Shown in pieces: positions 12,802 through 13,201 of a stretch of DNA of 13,201 bases. Source of the DNA: Spirochaetaceae bacterium (GTDB lineage: Bacteria; Spirochaetota; Spirochaetia; B11-G9); assembly GCA_030600745.1 (NCBI GenBank), contig JAUVLL010000046.1:1-13201 (forward strand). Direction: 5' to 3'. Below the pieces are notes generated by a model that did no database searches, was not told where the DNA came from, and was given only the letters and a program-made list of their open reading frames with translations. Both the position numbers and the translations under genes were made by a program. Each line of letters begins with the position of its first letter. The first letter of the stretch is position 1.

Positions 12802-13201
12802 TGGGAAGAATAGTCTTGTTAGAGGTTCTTAGTGTGAATAATTATAATGAAAATATATTATTCCTTGGCGTATTTATCGTTTTCTCAATACCTGCCTGTC
12901 TGATGGATATTAAACGGAAAAGAATCCCGGACTGGACTGTTTTCAGAGGAACAGCACTTACCTTTGTGATGCGATTATTCATTTTTGGAGATTCGCCGGG
13001 AAGGGTTGTTTTTGAGATGCTGACAGGGTTTTCAATATTTTTACTAATCCGTCTGCTTACAGGAGGGAAGCTTGGAATGGGAGACGTAAAATTTGCAGCT
13101 CTTATGGCCGTCTTTGCAGGTTTCCCGGGTTGGTTTATTGCCACTGGATTAGCCTCTGTCCTGGGGCTTTTATTTGCTATGACAGGATTAATCTCAGGAA
13201 A
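12801..13201 (+). CDS. Prepilin peptidase (A24 family), 5' part, cut by the window end
   Basis: This is a membrane aspartic peptidase that removes leader peptides from type IV pilin-like or type II secretion pseudopilin precursors. The readable part shows a hydrophobic segment followed by MDIKRKRIPDW, the first active Asp with the family's basic R-IP motif, further membrane segments (about the FSIFLLIRLL region), and LGMGDVKFAALM, the GxGDxK box with the second active Asp. It lacks the N-terminal cysteine-motif methylase domain of PilD, so it is a short CpaA/A24A-like form. Two starts are possible: ATG 12801, overlapping the previous stop as TAATG, or GTG 12834 with AGAGG 8 bases upstream, which would give a typical short N-terminus. 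The 3' end lies beyond the window. Confidence 0.85.
   Translation, partial: MGRIVLLEVLSVNNYNENILFLGVFIVFSIPACLMDIKRKRIPDWTVFRGTALTFVMRLFIFGDSPGRVVFEMLTGFSIFLLIRLLTGGKLGMGDVKFAALMAVFAGFPGWFIATGLASVLGLLFAMTGLISG

Noticed and set aside
1..13201. CRISPR array, tRNA, rRNA, prophage or toxin-antitoxin module
   Set aside because: No regularly spaced repeats, cloverleaf-like or ribosomal sequence, phage genes or paired small toxin/antitoxin frames were recognised on either strand.

Overview
The window is AT-rich bacterial chromosomal DNA with standard Shine-Dalgarno sites, lipoprotein-type and Sec signals, and predicted envelope proteins, so a Gram-negative-type envelope is likely. A spirochaete (Spirochaetota) is my best guess. 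It rests on the general style of the envelope and kinase/FHA genes and on an acetate kinase with a C-terminal extension. No rRNA or strict marker gene is present to prove it.

Left part (1-2001). The first 34 bases may hold the 5' end of a gene leaving the window on the minus strand. Then come two 18-position direct repeats, a good sigma70-type promoter and a small lipoprotein gene. A GC-rich non-coding patch with a 35-nt palindrome follows. Next, on the minus strand, is a gene for a protein with a C-terminal HU/IHF-type DNA-binding fold joined to an N-terminal domain I do not recognise.

Centre (2002-7896). Six tightly spaced plus-strand genes look like one operon. They encode a short paralog of the N-terminal domain of the divergent HU-fold protein, a PPP-like metallophosphoesterase, a membrane Ser/Thr kinase of the Hanks type, a glycine-rich membrane protein with a cytoplasmic FHA-like domain, a secreted-then-anchored von Willebrand A protein with a cytoplasmic FHA-like tail, and a small free-standing canonical FHA protein. 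Together they read as a phospho-threonine signalling unit at the inner membrane, with kinase, candidate phosphatase and FHA readers. The divergent HU-fold gene could be its DNA-binding arm.

A 39-40 nt hairpin element occurs twice in this locus. One copy lies just upstream of the ribosome binding site of the HU-fold gene. The other is inserted in frame inside the von Willebrand A domain, adding exactly 13 codons. The two copies keep their outer sequences but have different, still self-complementary, stems. This resembles the protein-coding palindromic elements of Rickettsia and is the most unusual thing in the window.

Right part (7978-13201). A three-gene cluster encodes a cysteine-free ArsC/Spx-fold protein, a type I-alpha DAHP synthase and a DJ-1/YajL-family protein. 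It converges on acetate kinase (minus strand), with a second 35-nt palindrome between them. Then come a predicted envelope protein of unknown function and the start of an A24 prepilin peptidase gene cut by the window end. I saw no tRNA, rRNA, CRISPR array, complete insertion sequence or phage gene.
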